A model generated the notes under the pieces. That model ran no database searches, was not told where the DNA came from, and was given only the letters and a program-made list of their open reading frames with translations. A DNA stretch of 5,993 bases from CALXZG01 sp034184445 (GTDB lineage Bacteria > Pseudomonadota > Alphaproteobacteria > CAAHEQ01 > UBA3637), in assembly GCA_034184445.1 (NCBI GenBank), contig JAXFZX010000004.1:1-5993 (forward strand), written 5' to 3'. The translations under genes were made by a program, and so were the position numbers. This document shows positions 5,581 to 5,993 of the stretch, one piece after another. Numbering within the stretch: position 1 is the stretch's first letter; every line of letters starts with the position of its first letter.

Positions 5581-5993
5581 TGTCCGTGACCGCCGGGCAT
5601 TCGGAGCGAGAGCGCTACCTGCGTCGCCGCGGCGCGGAGGACGACGAGGACGGGGATATGCTGTCCGTAAATGCCATGGATACGCTGCGCACGTGGCTTC
5701 GCTTCAAGAGGCAGCGTCTCGAGGACGTGGCCGTGCAGCTGGGGTTCGAGCAGTGGAAGTGGCGGCGTGGAAAGGAACGGATGCCCCCTGTGGCGGGAAT
5801 GGTGGCGCGTCCGGCCGGGTTCCCGCCCGGCTTGGCGGAGGCGGGCGTGGAGGCGGCGCACGGCCTGGTGAAGCGCATCCTGGACATCTATGCGGACGAC
5901 GAGAAACTGGAGTCCGTGTCGCCTGGGCTGCGCGACCTGTTCTCGCGGATGCAGTGGCGCGTGGCGCGGATGTGCCGCCTGCGGGCGGACAAC
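5574..5993 (+). CDS. Unrecognised GC-rich open frame, runs off the window end
   Basis: A stop-free frame of 140 codons with strongly G/C-biased third positions, as in genuine genes of GC-rich bacteria and unlike every other gene here. The product has an Arg/Asp/Glu-rich start, then TLRTWLRFKRQRLEDVAVQL (residues 37-56) and FEQWKWRRGKERMPP (58-72), which look like an amphipathic, possibly helix-turn-helix-like segment. A second helical region follows (about LVKRILDIYADDEKLE, 95-110). I recognise no family. The ATG at 5574 falls on or beside the composition junction, so the true start may be elsewhere, for example the ATG at 5658 or upstream in the source genome. It is +1 relative to the methyltransferase frame, so the two do not form an in-frame fusion. 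Coding status is moderately sure; function is unknown. Confidence 0.5.
   Translation, partial: MTLSVTAGHSERERYLRRRGAEDDEDGDMLSVNAMDTLRTWLRFKRQRLEDVAVQLGFEQWKWRRGKERMPPVAGMVARPAGFPPGLAEAGVEAAHGLVKRILDIYADDEKLESVSPGLRDLFSRMQWRVARMCRLRADN

Noticed and set aside
5547..5887. Two overlapping minus-strand frames and a plus-strand frame (5671-5871) in the GC-rich tail
   Set aside because: Stops are rare in GC-rich DNA, so several frames stay open; only the frame from 5574 has the expected G/C third-position bias and a balanced protein composition.
5447..5993. A methyltransferase fused in frame to the GC-rich tail
   Set aside because: The methyltransferase frame does stay open to the window end, but beyond about 5580 it gives Arg/Gly/Ala-rich sequence with no family motif, while the coding-like frame is in another phase.
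1..5993. CRISPR arrays, tRNA or rRNA genes, insertion-sequence ends
   Set aside because: No regularly spaced repeats, cloverleaf-like sequence, rRNA-like segment or transposase was seen on reading both strands.

Overview
The first ~5.57 kb reads as an AT-rich, densely coding chromosomal segment of a bacterium, most likely Gram-negative. The M48/LemA pair, RsmE and the layout of the RsbW/RsbU-type regulator fit an alphaproteobacterium-like lineage, but this is an inference from protein families, not a placement. Local GC counted by hand is about 32% at 5461-5520. The last ~415 bases are very different (about 75% GC at 5581-5640) and appear to come from another genome.

Layout. Minus strand, read leftward from 2103: lemA (2103-1543), then an HtpX-like membrane M48 metallopeptidase (1540-557) with a 2-nt gap, then the 5' part of a eukaryotic-type phosphomannomutase-like HAD enzyme (478 to the left edge). 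The HAD gene has its own possible promoter. Plus strand, from a near-consensus promoter at 2251-2279: a 667-residue signalling protein (2302-4305) carrying an RsbW-type ATPase domain, a receiver domain and an RsbU/SpoIIE-type PP2C phosphatase, then rsmE (4302-4988), overlapping by 4 nt. Minus strand: a small acidic protein of unknown function (5333-5073) with its own promoter. Plus strand: the first ~43 codons of a TrmA/RlmCD-family RNA methyltransferase (from 5447), cut off near 5575-5585. From there a GC-rich open frame of unknown function runs to the window end.

The intergenic gaps are compact. Four promoter-like elements each lie so that the predicted leader is only about 16-25 nt. The start codons of lemA and of the signalling gene were set using these promoters: longer reading frames beginning at TTG codons exist for both, but those TTGs are the first bases of the -35 hexamers.

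How the genes may work together. LemA and the M48 protease are a recurrent envelope-associated pair. The ATPase-receiver-phosphatase protein looks like a one-chain partner-switching regulator (kinase/anti-sigma, phosphorylation input and phosphatase). RsmE is a housekeeping rRNA methyltransferase and is probably coupled to it only by position. The points most worth a second look are the ATPase-receiver-PP2C domain order, the altered substrate-binding residues of the PMM-like enzyme, and the abrupt junction near 5580. The junction is more likely a chimeric join than a new biological system.
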